Of a DNA stretch of 35,652 nt, positions 29,240 through 35,652 are shown piece after piece (within the stretch, counting starts at the first letter, position 1; the number at the start of each line of letters is the position of its first letter). The notes beneath the pieces are model-generated. The model did no database searches. It was not told the DNA's origin and saw only the letters and a program-made list of their open reading frames with translations. The stretch comes from a virus. Location: positions 1 to 35,652 of the IMG/VR virus record IMGVR_UViG_3300029266_001422. The stretch is one strand, 5' to 3'. The position numbers and the translations under genes were made by a program.

Positions 29240-29472
29240 CAGGCACAAGCCAGCATTTTGGCAAGCAGATGATCGCTGGAGCCCAGCAGCTCGGCTTGCA
29301 GGTCTACGAAATACATTCCGTCTTTTACCTCGCCCACGACTACCCCCTCATCAATCCACTTCTTCAGCTTCTGTAAGCTGGGCTCCTTTCCAGCATAGCG
29401 CAGCTTGCGATACTCCCCGAGTTCCATCAGGCGGGGCATGTTGACTGTGTTGTGCGTGATGACTTTTGGCAT
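29239..29472 (-). CDS. Putative excisionase / DNA-binding protein
   Basis: A 77-residue protein from ATG 29472, six bases after GGAGG. The middle SLQKLKKWIDEGVVVGEVKD and MYFVDLQAE has the winged-helix pattern of small excisionases, in which a helix with K-x-x-x-W-I-x-E-G is followed by a hairpin wing. It overlaps the integrase start by four bases, exactly where xis lies in many phages. Xis would bend attachment DNA and direct Int to excision. The family fit is moderate; the neighbour is the best support. Confidence 0.7.
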   Translation of the reverse strand: MPKVITHNTVNMPRLMELGEYRKLRYAGKEPSLQKLKKWIDEGVVVGEVKDGMYFVDLQAELLGSSDHLLAKMLACA

Positions 29473-29473
29473 G

Positions 29474-29575
29474 TTATGCCTCCGGTTCGTTGTCGTCACT
29501 GGCTGCCTTTACCAGCAGCCAGGCAATGAAAAGGCTGGCCAGAAGGATCAGGCCGGGGATGTAGTATCCGTTCAT
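29474..29575 (-). CDS. Membrane microprotein (33 aa)
   Basis: ATG 29575 overlaps the upstream stop and TAA lies at 29474-29476. Nearly the whole chain is one membrane helix (GLILLASLFIAWLLVKAA) followed by an acidic tail (SDDNEPEA). Its last codons overlap the ribosome site of the excisionase-like gene, which fits coupled translation. Function is unknown. Confidence 0.6.
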   Translation of the reverse strand: MNGYYIPGLILLASLFIAWLLVKAASDDNEPEA

Positions 29576-29763
29576 GGATCGTCCCTCTGCATTGCTCGGG
29601 TAAGCGTGAATAAACGATCCTTCCAGACCTGACCATCAGCATGAGCCTTATCCCGTTCGCTCGATGCCTCGTCATAAGCAACCCGGGTGTGGTAAAGCGC
29701 ATACAGCAGGACCAAGTTCAGGCTGATGCTGCCGATGGCGATTAGTGCGGTGAGGTAGTCCAT
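29572..29763 (-). CDS. Small membrane-anchored protein (63 aa)
   Basis: From ATG 29763 after GGGAG. The N-terminal helix (LTALIAIGSISLNLVLLYAL) spans the membrane, and a charged helical tail faces one side (DEASSERDKAHADGQVWKDR). The longer open frame upstream crosses a G-tract and lacks a start signal. No family was recognised. Coding is supported by overlap with the next gene. Confidence 0.62.
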   Translation of the reverse strand: MDYLTALIAIGSISLNLVLLYALYHTRVAYDEASSERDKAHADGQVWKDRLFTLTRAMQRDDP

Positions 29764-29799
29764 GGTTATGGCTCCCGGCGTATAGGGTGATGAAGGGGT

Positions 29800-29809
29800 G
29801 GGGGGGGGG
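29800..29809. repeat. Ten-base G homopolymer
   Basis: Ten G in a row follow GGGGT in the short gap between two leftward genes, directly beyond the TAA (29810-29812) of the 141-residue protein. Such tracts change length easily in replication and in sequencing. It lies in the leader of the 63-residue protein. Confidence 0.9.
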
Positions 29810-30235
29810 TTATTCGTCGTCGGCAGTGAAGTCATCCAGATCCACCCGCCAATTCTCGATCTGGCCGGCACCATCGATTTTCATAATGATGTAGTCACCA
29901 TATCCGTTACCGCCTGGGCAAAGGATGTCTGGCACATAGCCGTCCTTTTCCACCAGGACATTGCGGTCGACATCAAGAAGTCGATAGCAGCCCTGGTCGC
30001 AGACTTTGTAATGGATGTCAGCAACCAAACCTTCCGGCCAGTCGATCACTTTGCCAGTTTCCAGTTCGATGGTCGGGCACCAGACTCGACCGATAAGGAA
30101 AGGCACCTTGGGCTCTTCGTAGCTGTCCTCGGCACCATTCAGCTTGGCGTCTTCGTAATAGCGAGCTTCTGCATCTACCTTCAGGAAAACAGGGTTGATT
30201 TTCTTGCGTTCGGTAATCTCGATTTCAATTGGCAT
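29810..30235 (-). CDS. Unknown phage protein (141 aa, acidic)
   Basis: A protein from ATG 30235 with GGAGAAG about ten bases upstream. The sequence is acidic and beta-rich: PIEIEITERKKINPVFLKVD, VPFLIGRVWCPTIELETG, a central WPEGLVADIHYKVCDQGCY with two close Cys, and the end WRVDLDDFTADDE. No family was recognised. It is the first of a block of small unknowns in the leftward operon. Confidence 0.7.
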   Translation of the reverse strand: MPIEIEITERKKINPVFLKVDAEARYYEDAKLNGAEDSYEEPKVPFLIGRVWCPTIELETGKVIDWPEGLVADIHYKVCDQGCYRLLDVDRNVLVEKDGYVPDILCPGGNGYGDYIIMKIDGAGQIENWRVDLDDFTADDE

Positions 30236-30308
30236 GAAAATACTTCTCCATCCCGCATAGCGGGCAAAGGTGGTAGGGGGTATCTATTTCCCGAAGGTGG
30301 GAAGTTGG

Positions 30309-30437
30309 TTACTTGCTGCGCTCGAACCGCTCACACTTGACGACAATGGTGCCGTCAGCGTCTTTTCCGATTGGGCGCATCTGCGCGAATGGCAGGGTAG
30401 AGCAGTCATTGCGCTTTCGGGTGCAGGTGGCACACAT
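30309..30437 (-). CDS. Small Cys-rich protein (42 aa)
   Basis: The frame runs from ATG 30437 to TAA 30309-30311. It holds MCATCTRKRNDCS at the start and VVKCERFERSK at the end, giving four Cys that could bind a metal or form a small knuckle. It fills an otherwise empty gap between two genes in the same direction. Similar tiny zinc-ribbon-like proteins occur in phage early operons. Function is unknown. Confidence 0.55.
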   Translation of the reverse strand: MCATCTRKRNDCSTLPFAQMRPIGKDADGTIVVKCERFERSK

Positions 30438-30457
30438 GCTGCCTTTTGGGCGGTGAA

Positions 30458-30853
30458 TCACTCTCCACCTTCCTTGCCCAGCCGGGCCAGGGTGGCGTCG
30501 ATTGTTTCGCGAATCAGGTGTAGCTGCCTGGATATCGCTTCGGCTTCACCTACCGAATAGCAGGCCTTTTCGCGGACATCCCGCAACAGCCCCAGCAGTT
30601 CGGCCTTCTCTTCGCGCAACTGCTCGACATAGCGCTTCGAGTGCCGCGCCAACCGAAACGGATCATCAAGCTGCCCCTCCAGCTCCGCAATTCGCGCCGC
30701 CGACAAGGCGCGGGCCGCTTCGTGGTCGGTGAGGCGGATGAGTGGCTCGACCGTTTCGCCGTCAGTAATCAGCTTTTCAGCGCCGCCCGGATCGACCGTT
30801 ACCTGCTTTCCATAAGCCATCCAAAGCCACGCCAACACCTCCGGCTTACTCAT
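30458..30853 (-). CDS. Unknown coiled-coil protein (131 aa)
   Basis: From ATG 30853, seven bases after GGAG. The N-terminal part (MSKPEVLAWLWMAYGKQVTV) is followed by a coiled coil from about residue 45 to 125 (LSAARIAELEGQLDDPF, VEQLREEKAELLGLLRD). Phage proteins of this form with a W-rich start and a helical tail are common in leftward operons of Pseudomonas phages and have no known role. It overlaps the upstream gene by four bases. Confidence 0.7.
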   Translation of the reverse strand: MSKPEVLAWLWMAYGKQVTVDPGGAEKLITDGETVEPLIRLTDHEAARALSAARIAELEGQLDDPFRLARHSKRYVEQLREEKAELLGLLRDVREKACYSVGEAEAISRQLHLIRETIDATLARLGKEGGE

Positions 30854-31041
30854 GGCTGTTGCTCCTTTTCAGGTCGAAACTCAGGTTCATGCATTACCTG
30901 TGGGTCAGCAGTCCGAGAAGCACGAGCCAGCGCTCTTGCTAGGTCTGACGGTGTTTGGTTGGCTATGGCTTCGGGCGAAAACTCTCGCTTGCAAAGCCTC
31001 ACAAAATAGTCCACGTCTAGACCAAACTGATTAGTTGCCAT
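30850..31041 (-). CDS. Small protein of unknown function (63 aa)
   Basis: From ATG 31041, with a GGGAGGGG ribosome site about nine bases upstream. Sequence ATNQFGLDVDYFVRLCKREF, then SPSDLARALARASRTA-like helix. No family was recognised. It ends in a four-base overlap with the next gene and starts just after the long protein at 31045. Confidence 0.62.
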   Translation of the reverse strand: MATNQFGLDVDYFVRLCKREFSPEAIANQTPSDLARALARASRTADPQVMHEPEFRPEKEQQP

Positions 31042-31044
31042 CCC

Positions 31045-32136
31045 TCACCCCTCCCTGTTCTGGTGGGCGGCGAGGGCGGTATTCAATGCTCGCTGGTGCG
31101 GAGCAAGTCGATCCATCATCCTCTGGTCAAAATCACTCCACTCTGGTGCCGGGGAGCCACAGCACTCCATTCCGGGCCGACCGCAGCACACAGGCTCTGC
31201 GCTGTTGTAAGCCTCATGCATGATGGATTCTATCTCCAGCAAGGCGTTGTGAGCAGCCTTCACCAGCCTACTAACGTCAGGGGCTGGCGGGGCTGACTTG
31301 CAAAGCTCCCGGATTCGCATGCACTCATAAACAACGTCAATATCATCGCCAGTTTCGTAGCACGTCATGCCTTGTGCCTTGCGAAGTATCTCAGCAATGT
31401 GGAATAAGATGCTGTCTTTCTTGCTCGCCTCCACCGCTTGCTCTGCCTGTTGGGCTGCTGCGAACAGGCCGAGGATTGCATCAGCCGTGACGCCAGCAGA
31501 TAGCCCCGTAGTGGACATCAAGACTTCGATTATTTCCTTACGATCTACCGCCACCGCTTGCTCTGCCTGTGTAAACACTGGCTCGCCAAAGCGAACGGGC
31601 CCGTTATCAGCGTTAAGCGCATCAACAAGCCCATCAATGATCTGATCCTGCTCGCGTATCCGTTGCTCTGCTTCCAATGCGCGCTTTTTCCAGATAGCCA
31701 TTTCCTCGCGGGCACCCTGATAGGGTGCGCCGAACTCTGGGTTCTGCTCTGCCTTCGGGGCTGCTGCGAGCATGGCGCGGAGTTCGTCTTGCGCGGCCCA
31801 AGTGTCTCGGCGCGAACCCTCATCAAGCAAACGCTCTAGCAGGTTTCGCCCAACCAACACACACCCACTCGGCACCGCTTGCTGGCGGGCTGCTTGCCAA
31901 GCGTCCTGCCACGCTTCCCAGCTTGCGGCTGTATTCATAAGCCGATAGCCGCCGTCCGCATTCTTCTCAATTGCTTTCGGCCATTCGCCTTGTGAGGACA
32001 TGCTTTCTTCAAAGAAAGCCCGCATCAAATCCTGTTCATCACTCATAGCCTTCATCCTCGTTGCGCTGTAGCAGCCTTCGCGCTGGTTGCATTCGGTCAG
32101 CCACTTCTGGCAGCCGCAGTTGCGGGGGTTATTCAT
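31045..32136 (-). CDS. Large phage protein of unknown function with helical repeats
   Basis: About 363 residues from ATG 32136, six bases after GGAGG; a second good start (MSDEQDLMRAF) lies about 27 codons later, so the Cys-rich first part (CGCQKWLTECNQREGC) may belong to an alternative form. AFFEESMSSQGEWPKAIEKN followed by AASWEAWQDAWQAAR is a pattern common in tailed-phage early proteins. The middle is mostly helical (MAIWKKRALEAEQRIREQD). Two segments repeat (TQAEQAVAVDRKEII and QQAEQAVEASKKDSI), encoded by a 20-bp exact repeat 120 bp apart. The C-terminal part has PVCCGRPGMECCGSPAPEW. Function is not known. Confidence 0.72.
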   Translation of the reverse strand: MNNPRNCGCQKWLTECNQREGCYSATRMKAMSDEQDLMRAFFEESMSSQGEWPKAIEKNADGGYRLMNTAASWEAWQDAWQAARQQAVPSGCVLVGRNLLERLLDEGSRRDTWAAQDELRAMLAAAPKAEQNPEFGAPYQGAREEMAIWKKRALEAEQRIREQDQIIDGLVDALNADNGPVRFGEPVFTQAEQAVAVDRKEIIEVLMSTTGLSAGVTADAILGLFAAAQQAEQAVEASKKDSILFHIAEILRKAQGMTCYETGDDIDVVYECMRIRELCKSAPPAPDVSRLVKAAHNALLEIESIMHEAYNSAEPVCCGRPGMECCGSPAPEWSDFDQRMMDRLAPHQRALNTALAAHQNREG

Positions 32137-32323
32137 GGCCATCCTCCGGGTAACTCCGCATTCCTGTGATACCCGAATCAAGATCGATCCGGATCTGCTT
32201 TACCGTGCGGGCCAGCGCTTCAAGATCCTGACCTGCGTATACCTCAGACGGCACGCCAGACAGGACCGCTACCGGCTTGCCGTCTGAGTCAGTGCCGAAG
32301 GTGGCTGTTAGTTGTGGGGTCAT
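32129..32323 (-). CDS. Small protein of unknown function (64 aa)
   Basis: From ATG 32323 in a four-base overlap with the methyltransferase stop; it ends eight bases into the next gene. [20 protein letters not shown] and EALARTVKQIRIDL suggest a small alpha-beta fold. No family was recognised. Confidence 0.62.
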   Translation of the reverse strand: MTPQLTATFGTDSDGKPVAVLSGVPSEVYAGQDLEALARTVKQIRIDLDSGITGMRSYPEDGHE

Positions 32324-33432
32324 TGGGGTGCCTCTAAGTACGATTCGATGAAGACTTGCGCCGCTTGGGCATTGATTGCATTGCCGTAACCGCGCAGTCG
32401 TCCCACTCTGGCGGCAGCCCCATCAACCAGCGGGAATGTGCCGGGTTCAACTGGCCTCCACTTGCCATCCCGGCAGAAGAGCCAATCAGCATCTGACCAG
32501 AAGCCGTTAACCGGGCCGGCTGATCCGGCTTGCAGCAATCCACTGTCTTTCGGCTGCTGTCGTTGTTGCCCGCTGCGTTGTTCCCGTTCTGGGCTGGGGT
32601 GCCTGCCATTGGGGTGGGCCAGCCTGCCAGATACGCCTGCCGCGGCAGTTGGTCGTTCCGGTCCTTTCCGTCCCGTTGCGCCACCATCCCGGGAGTGTCC
32701 TTGTGATCCCGGGATGTCGGTGTGGTCCACCCCGACAAGCAAGCGGCCGCCGCCAGGTCCGGCCCATGATTGCGCATCGCTTCCGCAAGGCCGCCCTCTA
32801 ATGTCCGAACACCCTTGTCCGCCAATGCCGCTGTCGGAGTCGGCCACGCTGACAGCTGCGCCGAGGTGTGCAAGGCCATTCCACCTTGCCTGTTTGCCGA
32901 GTTTCCCGGCCCATTCGTGTCGGTGGCTTTCGGAGTCGGCCAGCCAGTAGAGTCGGTCGCGGATATGCGGCGCACCGACGCCCGCAGACGGGAACGGGAC
33001 AGCCCCGAAGGCGTAACCCATGGCTTCCAGGTCAGCGTGTACAAGGTCGACCCAAGGCTCGACAGCTTTGCTTGCAACCTGTTCTCCAAAGATGACTGCA
33101 GGCTTGCACTGCTCGATGAGCCAAGCGAACGAGGGCCAGAGGTGGCGCTCATCATCAAACCCGCCGCTTTTGCCTGCCGCGCTGAAAGGCTGGCAGGGGC
33201 AACTGCCGGTCCATACAGGCAAGTCATCTGGCCACCCTGCTCGACGAAGAGCGAGGGACCAGACACCAACGCCTGCAAAGAAGTGGCACTGGGTAAACTC
33301 TGCAATTTCGTCAGGGATGACATCTTCGATACTCCTTTCGTCCACGATGCCGGGCGCTATGTGCCCGGCCTTGATGAGATCGCGAAGCCACTGGGCCGCG
33401 AACGGGTCGATCTCGTTGTAATAGGCGGTCAT
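32320..33432 (-). CDS. DNA C5-cytosine methyltransferase
   Basis: A 370-residue enzyme from ATG 33432, which overlaps the endonuclease gene stop. Motifs are clear: I ([14 protein letters not shown], about 49-62), IV with the catalytic Cys80 ([13 protein letters not shown]), VI (IFGEQV, with EQV in place of ENV), VIII (IRDRLYW, about 147) and X ([11 protein letters not shown] near the end). The stretch between motifs VIII and IX is a variable target recognition region of low-complexity type ([17 protein letters not shown]). It methylates cytosine in DNA, most likely to protect the phage from host restriction or to mark its DNA. A second long frame is open through most of the gene (see the entry at 32334). 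Confidence 0.92.
   Translation of the reverse strand: MTAYYNEIDPFAAQWLRDLIKAGHIAPGIVDERSIEDVIPDEIAEFTQCHFFAGVGVWSLALRRAGWPDDLPVWTGSCPCQPFSAAGKSGGFDDERHLWPSFAWLIEQCKPAVIFGEQVASKAVEPWVDLVHADLEAMGYAFGAVPFPSAGVGAPHIRDRLYWLADSESHRHEWAGKLGKQARWNGLAHLGAAVSVADSDSGIGGQGCSDIRGRPCGSDAQSWAGPGGGRLLVGVDHTDIPGSQGHSRDGGATGRKGPERPTAAAGVSGRLAHPNGRHPSPEREQRSGQQRQQPKDSGLLQAGSAGPVNGFWSDADWLFCRDGKWRPVEPGTFPLVDGAAARVGRLRGYGNAINAQAAQVFIESYLEAPQ
32334..33227 (-). CDS. Overprinted gene inside the methyltransferase (WPTP-repeat protein)
   Basis: A 297-residue frame on the same strand, shifted from the methyltransferase frame and almost fully within it. The suggested start is the ATG at 33227 (MTCLYGPAV); the open frame reaches 33323. 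It is not a random shadow. [20 protein letters not shown] then [18 protein letters not shown], repeated GWPTP/AWPTPT units, and [19 protein letters not shown] near the end match a family I recall in many phages. There it accompanies, overlaps or is fused to cytosine methyltransferases. Its function is unknown to me. Two proteins would thus be made from one DNA segment. Translation signals for the inner start are modest. Confidence 0.68.
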   Translation of the reverse strand: MTCLYGPAVAPASLSARQAKAAGLMMSATSGPRSLGSSSSASLQSSLENRLQAKLSSLGSTLYTLTWKPWVTPSGLSRSRLRASVRRISATDSTGWPTPKATDTNGPGNSANRQGGMALHTSAQLSAWPTPTAALADKGVRTLEGGLAEAMRNHGPDLAAAACLSGWTTPTSRDHKDTPGMVAQRDGKDRNDQLPRQAYLAGWPTPMAGTPAQNGNNAAGNNDSSRKTVDCCKPDQPARLTASGQMLIGSSAGMASGGQLNPAHSRWLMGLPPEWDDCAVTAMQSMPKRRKSSSNRT

Positions 33433-33851
33433 GGGCTGATCCCCAGGTACTCCATGGCTTTGGCGCGCCATTCAAGGTCATCCCAGCCGCCAAGCCTGAT
33501 ATTGCATTTGTGGCATAGCAGGCCTCGGACTTGGCCCGTGTTGTGGCAGTGATCAACGCAGGGGCGCTTCAAGGCGATGGTGCAGATCGCGCACCGTCCT
33601 GCCTGGGCGATAAGTGCGTCGTGATACTTCTCCATGGTGAGTCGGTAGCGTCCCGCCATGTGCCACTTGATCTTGTTCGCCGCCGAGTACTCTCGCTTAC
33701 GCTTAGCCCGGAGCATGGTGTTCGTGCATGGCTTACACCAACTGGCTCGGCCATCACTGGCTTTGCCGGAGCGGTGATATTCAGTTAAATGCTTCCTCTC
33801 CCTGCATTTACTGCAAAGCTTTGCCGGCACCGAGCCGAAGGTTAATGTCAT
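33429..33851 (-). CDS. Endonuclease VII-like HNH nuclease
   Basis: A 140-residue protein from ATG 33851, seven bases after GAGG. The N-terminal zinc knuckle is CSKCRERKHLTEYHRSG with CKPC. The catalytic part has CAICTIALKRPCVDHCHNTG and VRGLLCHKCNIRLGG, which is the recombination endonuclease VII pattern: two CxxC pairs around D-H-C-H. T4 endonuclease VII resolves branched DNA before packaging; many phages carry such stand-alone copies. It overlaps the methyltransferase start by four bases. Confidence 0.88.
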   Translation of the reverse strand: MTLTFGSVPAKLCSKCRERKHLTEYHRSGKASDGRASWCKPCTNTMLRAKRKREYSAANKIKWHMAGRYRLTMEKYHDALIAQAGRCAICTIALKRPCVDHCHNTGQVRGLLCHKCNIRLGGWDDLEWRAKAMEYLGISP

Positions 33852-33863
33852 GCTGCTACCTCG

Positions 33864-34055
33864 TTATGCATCAAGCAAGGTACGCGCCCGGCGGTGTGCC
33901 ATGTTCTTGCGGAATGCCCTGCGCTCGAGTCTCACGTCCTGCCATGTGCCGCTGGCTTTGGCGTAGCGCATCAGGACCAGATTCAGGCGGGCACGCTCTG
34001 ACCAGAACGTGTGATTGGCGATAGGGCATGCGCTGAGCTCTTCGAGGGTGGTCAT
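33864..34055 (-). CDS. Small basic protein of unknown function (63 aa)
   Basis: From ATG 34055 in a four-base overlap with the methyltransferase at 34052. TTLEELSACPIANHTFWSER and LNLVLMRYAKASGTWQDV are followed by an Arg-rich C-terminus (RLERRAFRKNMAHRRARTLL). No family was recognised. The basic tail suggests binding to nucleic acid. Confidence 0.62.
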   Translation of the reverse strand: MTTLEELSACPIANHTFWSERARLNLVLMRYAKASGTWQDVRLERRAFRKNMAHRRARTLLDA

Positions 34056-34549
34056 GGGTCGCCATCCTTCATAAACACAAGCCAATGAGTCAGACCCTTG
34101 CGTCCGGACAGGTGGCCGAACAGCGGATCAATGGGGATCAGGGCAAGCACCTCGCCGACCTTCACCTGTGTCTCGTTCCACTTGAAAACCAGAGTTCCAC
34201 CGGGCTTTAGTACCCGTAGGCATTCGGCAAAACCCTGGCGCAGGTCCTCTCGCCAATCACTGCCGAGCTTGCCGTACTTGGCCGCTAGCCAGCTTCGCGG
34301 GCCGGCCCGCTCAAGGTGGGGAGGATCAAACGAAACAAGCAGGAATGAGTTGTCAGGAAAGGGCAATGCTCGGAAGTCCATCTGCACATCCGGTTCGATC
34401 TGCAGGGTTCTGGTTCCATTCTCGCGACCGTGTGACCGGTCTGTAACCGTGATGGACTCGCGCCGAAGATCACCGAACACCACGTCCGGGTTACTACGGT
34501 CCAGCCACATCATGCGGCTACCGCAACAGGGGTCTAGTATCGCCTTCAT
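34052..34549 (-). CDS. SAM-dependent methyltransferase (phage DNA methylase type)
   Basis: A 165-residue protein from ATG 34549, which overlaps the upstream stop. Motif I is ILDPCCGSRMMW, and the acidic end of beta 2 is VVFGDLRRE. The catalytic-like motif IV is VSFDPPHL, where DPPH replaces the usual DPPY of adenine methylases. AECLRVLKPGGTLVFKWNE follows, and the protein ends with a short HWLVFMK segment. The group is common in phages and is often annotated as DNA methylase or class I methyltransferase. The substrate may be adenine in DNA, but the changed motif leaves this open. Confidence 0.85.
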   Translation of the reverse strand: MKAILDPCCGSRMMWLDRSNPDVVFGDLRRESITVTDRSHGRENGTRTLQIEPDVQMDFRALPFPDNSFLLVSFDPPHLERAGPRSWLAAKYGKLGSDWREDLRQGFAECLRVLKPGGTLVFKWNETQVKVGEVLALIPIDPLFGHLSGRKGLTHWLVFMKDGDP

Positions 34550-35004
34550 GCTGCATTCTCCTGCCTCTGCCAGCACCCAACAGCCTCAAACACCTTGGCC
34601 GCCTGTTCCTCGGTAAGCGATTCACCAACCGGGCTGGCAATCCAGCCATACCCGGTGACGTGCGCCGGGTTGCAGGTGGCTATCAGGGCCTCATGGTGGT
34701 GAACGATTACCTCGGTCAGTTGCCCTGAGCGGTAGCGTCCGATTGGCTCGACCTCTTGTGCCTTGATGTACTGCTCACCGGTCTGGCTGCGGCAGAACAC
34801 GGCCAGATAGATCGTCCACTGGTGTGGCAGGTCGCAGACGCCATCTACCAACTGGCGGCCGGCGTTCACCGACTTGCAGTTCTTCCAGTTGAGCAAGCCC
34901 TGCTTGTCTGCCGGGTGAATGTCTACGATGACAATGTGATGCTGGCGCAGCAGTGCGTCAGTTGCCCGCAGCAGGCGCCGCTGGGCGTTGTTCTTTTTGC
35001 GCAT
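34546..35004 (-). CDS. Unknown phage protein (152 aa)
   Basis: From ATG 35004, six bases after GGAGG. The N-terminus is basic (MRKKNNAQRRLLRATDALLR), then a beta-alpha fold with IVIVDIHPADKQGLLNWKNC, VDGVCDLPHQWTIYLAVFC and a conserved-looking VIVHHHEALIATCNPAHVTG. The C-terminal part ends in TEEQAAKVFEAVGCW. I do not recognise the family. It is between a helix-turn-helix-like protein and a methyltransferase. Confidence 0.68.
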   Translation of the reverse strand: MRKKNNAQRRLLRATDALLRQHHIVIVDIHPADKQGLLNWKNCKSVNAGRQLVDGVCDLPHQWTIYLAVFCRSQTGEQYIKAQEVEPIGRYRSGQLTEVIVHHHEALIATCNPAHVTGYGWIASPVGESLTEEQAAKVFEAVGCWQRQENAA

Positions 35005-35351
35005 CACAGCCTCCCCCTGAACTTGACGCCATTGCGCTTGGCCAAGTGCGCTACCTGGTCCTTTGTCAGGTTCATGCACATGGCTGCATAGCGCATGCTG
35101 CAGCCTCGGCGGGCCAGTGAGCGGAGTTCGCCCAGCTTGACCTGTTCGGGGTGGGGATCGGTGCGCGGTGGGGCCGGTACGTATTTGAAGCCGGGCAGGG
35201 TGGTTATCTGGCCGCTGAACTGGCTGACAGCCGCCGCAATGCGGGCAGCCTCAGCCGCCCGTGATGCTGGGATGGATTGTTCAAGCATGGGGTTTATGCT
35301 CCGATAATGCTCAAGCTCTTCAATGCTTAATCCATTCAAAGGTAAAGGCAT
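35004..35351 (-). CDS. Possible DNA-binding protein (115 aa)
   Basis: From ATG 35351, six bases after GGAGG. The C-terminal part GELRSLARRGCSMRYAAMCM followed by LTKDQVAHLAKRNGVKFRG looks like a helix-turn-helix of the resolvase or homeodomain type. The N-terminal half is helical (LSIEELEHYRSINPMLEQS). Its partners are unknown. A role in regulation of the leftward operon is possible but not shown. Confidence 0.65.
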   Translation of the reverse strand: MPLPLNGLSIEELEHYRSINPMLEQSIPASRAAEAARIAAAVSQFSGQITTLPGFKYVPAPPRTDPHPEQVKLGELRSLARRGCSMRYAAMCMNLTKDQVAHLAKRNGVKFRGRL

Positions 35352-35391
35352 GTTCGCCTCCGTTATTTGTTTGCGTGACACATCGCCGTGA

Positions 35392-35640
35392 CTAAGGCCG
35401 GCTCAACAACTCGGCCAGCTGCTCGTCTGTCATGTCGGCAGTGCGGTTGATCAATCGGGTGATTACGTCCTGCGGCTCTTCGATCTGCGCCACGGCCATG
35501 CAGCGGCCTATGTGAATGGCGGTGCCTTTGAAAACGTCGAGCTTTAGGCGGTAGGCGAGTAGGGCAGCAAGGCGCTGCTCTTCTTTGAGCTTGTCGCGCT
35601 CACGCTGGGCGGCTTTGCGTTCGGCTGCTGTTTGCGCCAT
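35392..35640 (-). CDS. Unknown helical protein (82 aa)
   Basis: From ATG 35640; the ribosome site GGAGG is at the very edge of the window (35648-35652). The N-terminus is a highly charged helix (AERKAAQRERDKLKEEQRLA), followed by FKGTAIHIGRCMAVAQIEEP and a second helix (MTDEQLAELLSRP). No family was recognised. It is the first visible gene of the leftward operon, whose promoter lies outside the window. Confidence 0.65.
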   Translation of the reverse strand: MAQTAAERKAAQRERDKLKEEQRLAALLAYRLKLDVFKGTAIHIGRCMAVAQIEEPQDVITRLINRTADMTDEQLAELLSRP

Positions 35641-35652
35641 GCGTTCGCCTCC

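Noticed and set aside
29798-30340. Plus-strand frame of 180 codons
   Set aside because: It runs against the leftward operon and over a better-supported minus-strand gene; start lies in the G-tract.

Overview
The window is most of the genome of a temperate, HK97/D3-like siphophage of a gammaproteobacterium, most likely a member of the Pseudomonas group. The evidence for the host is high GC content, an attachment core equal to the 3' two thirds of a Pseudomonas-type tRNA-Val(GAC), a lambda-style gene order and D3/HK97-type head genes. No ordinary chromosomal gene was seen; nearly all of the DNA is tightly packed phage genes with ATGA-type overlaps.

Layout from left to right. At 1-360 is the immunity switch: the N-terminus of a CI-like repressor (minus strand, cut by the window edge), three evenly spaced operators with divergent promoters, and a Cro-like gene. 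At 700-5850 is the rightward early operon: a Rha/KilAC-type antirepressor, lambda O-like and P-like replication proteins with a candidate origin inside O, a tyrosine recombinase, a DUF1064 nuclease-like protein and several small unknowns. At 5877-6602 is a self-contained unit: sigma70 promoter with a palindrome in its spacer, two very small proteins, a protein that strongly resembles the anti-CRISPR regulator Aca1, and a strong terminator. This is the architecture of an anti-CRISPR (acr-aca1) operon, and the two small proteins are candidate anti-CRISPRs. At 6659-8468 is the lysis cassette (holin, M15 endolysin, Rz with Rz1 embedded), followed by two HNH proteins.

At 9801-17172 are the packaging and head genes: small and large terminase, portal, prohead protease, major capsid protein, connectors and tail completion proteins. 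At 17241-27684 are the tail genes: tube protein, chaperones with a GGGAAAG -1 frameshift site, a lipoprotein with its own promoter and terminator, a tape measure, and a tail tip built from gene-transfer-agent-like proteins (DUF2460, DUF2163, NlpC/P60, a J-like protein). The J-like protein appears to be split by an AT-richer cassette of fibre-type genes.

At 27685-28099 is a non-coding attachment region: a long perfect hairpin, an IHF site, the tRNA-Val core and three 11-bp direct repeats. From 28100 to the right edge is the leftward operon on the minus strand: integrase, a candidate excisionase, small membrane proteins, unknowns, a C5 cytosine methyltransferase with a second gene overprinted in another frame, an endonuclease VII-like nuclease and a second methyltransferase.

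The DNA is continuous both across the attachment site and across the likely cos region. It therefore looks like a circular or concatemeric phage form, or an assembly of one, rather than a simple integrated prophage. The rest of cI and any genes between the right edge and cI lie outside the window. All identifications rest on reading motifs and on recalled family knowledge; no database search was run.
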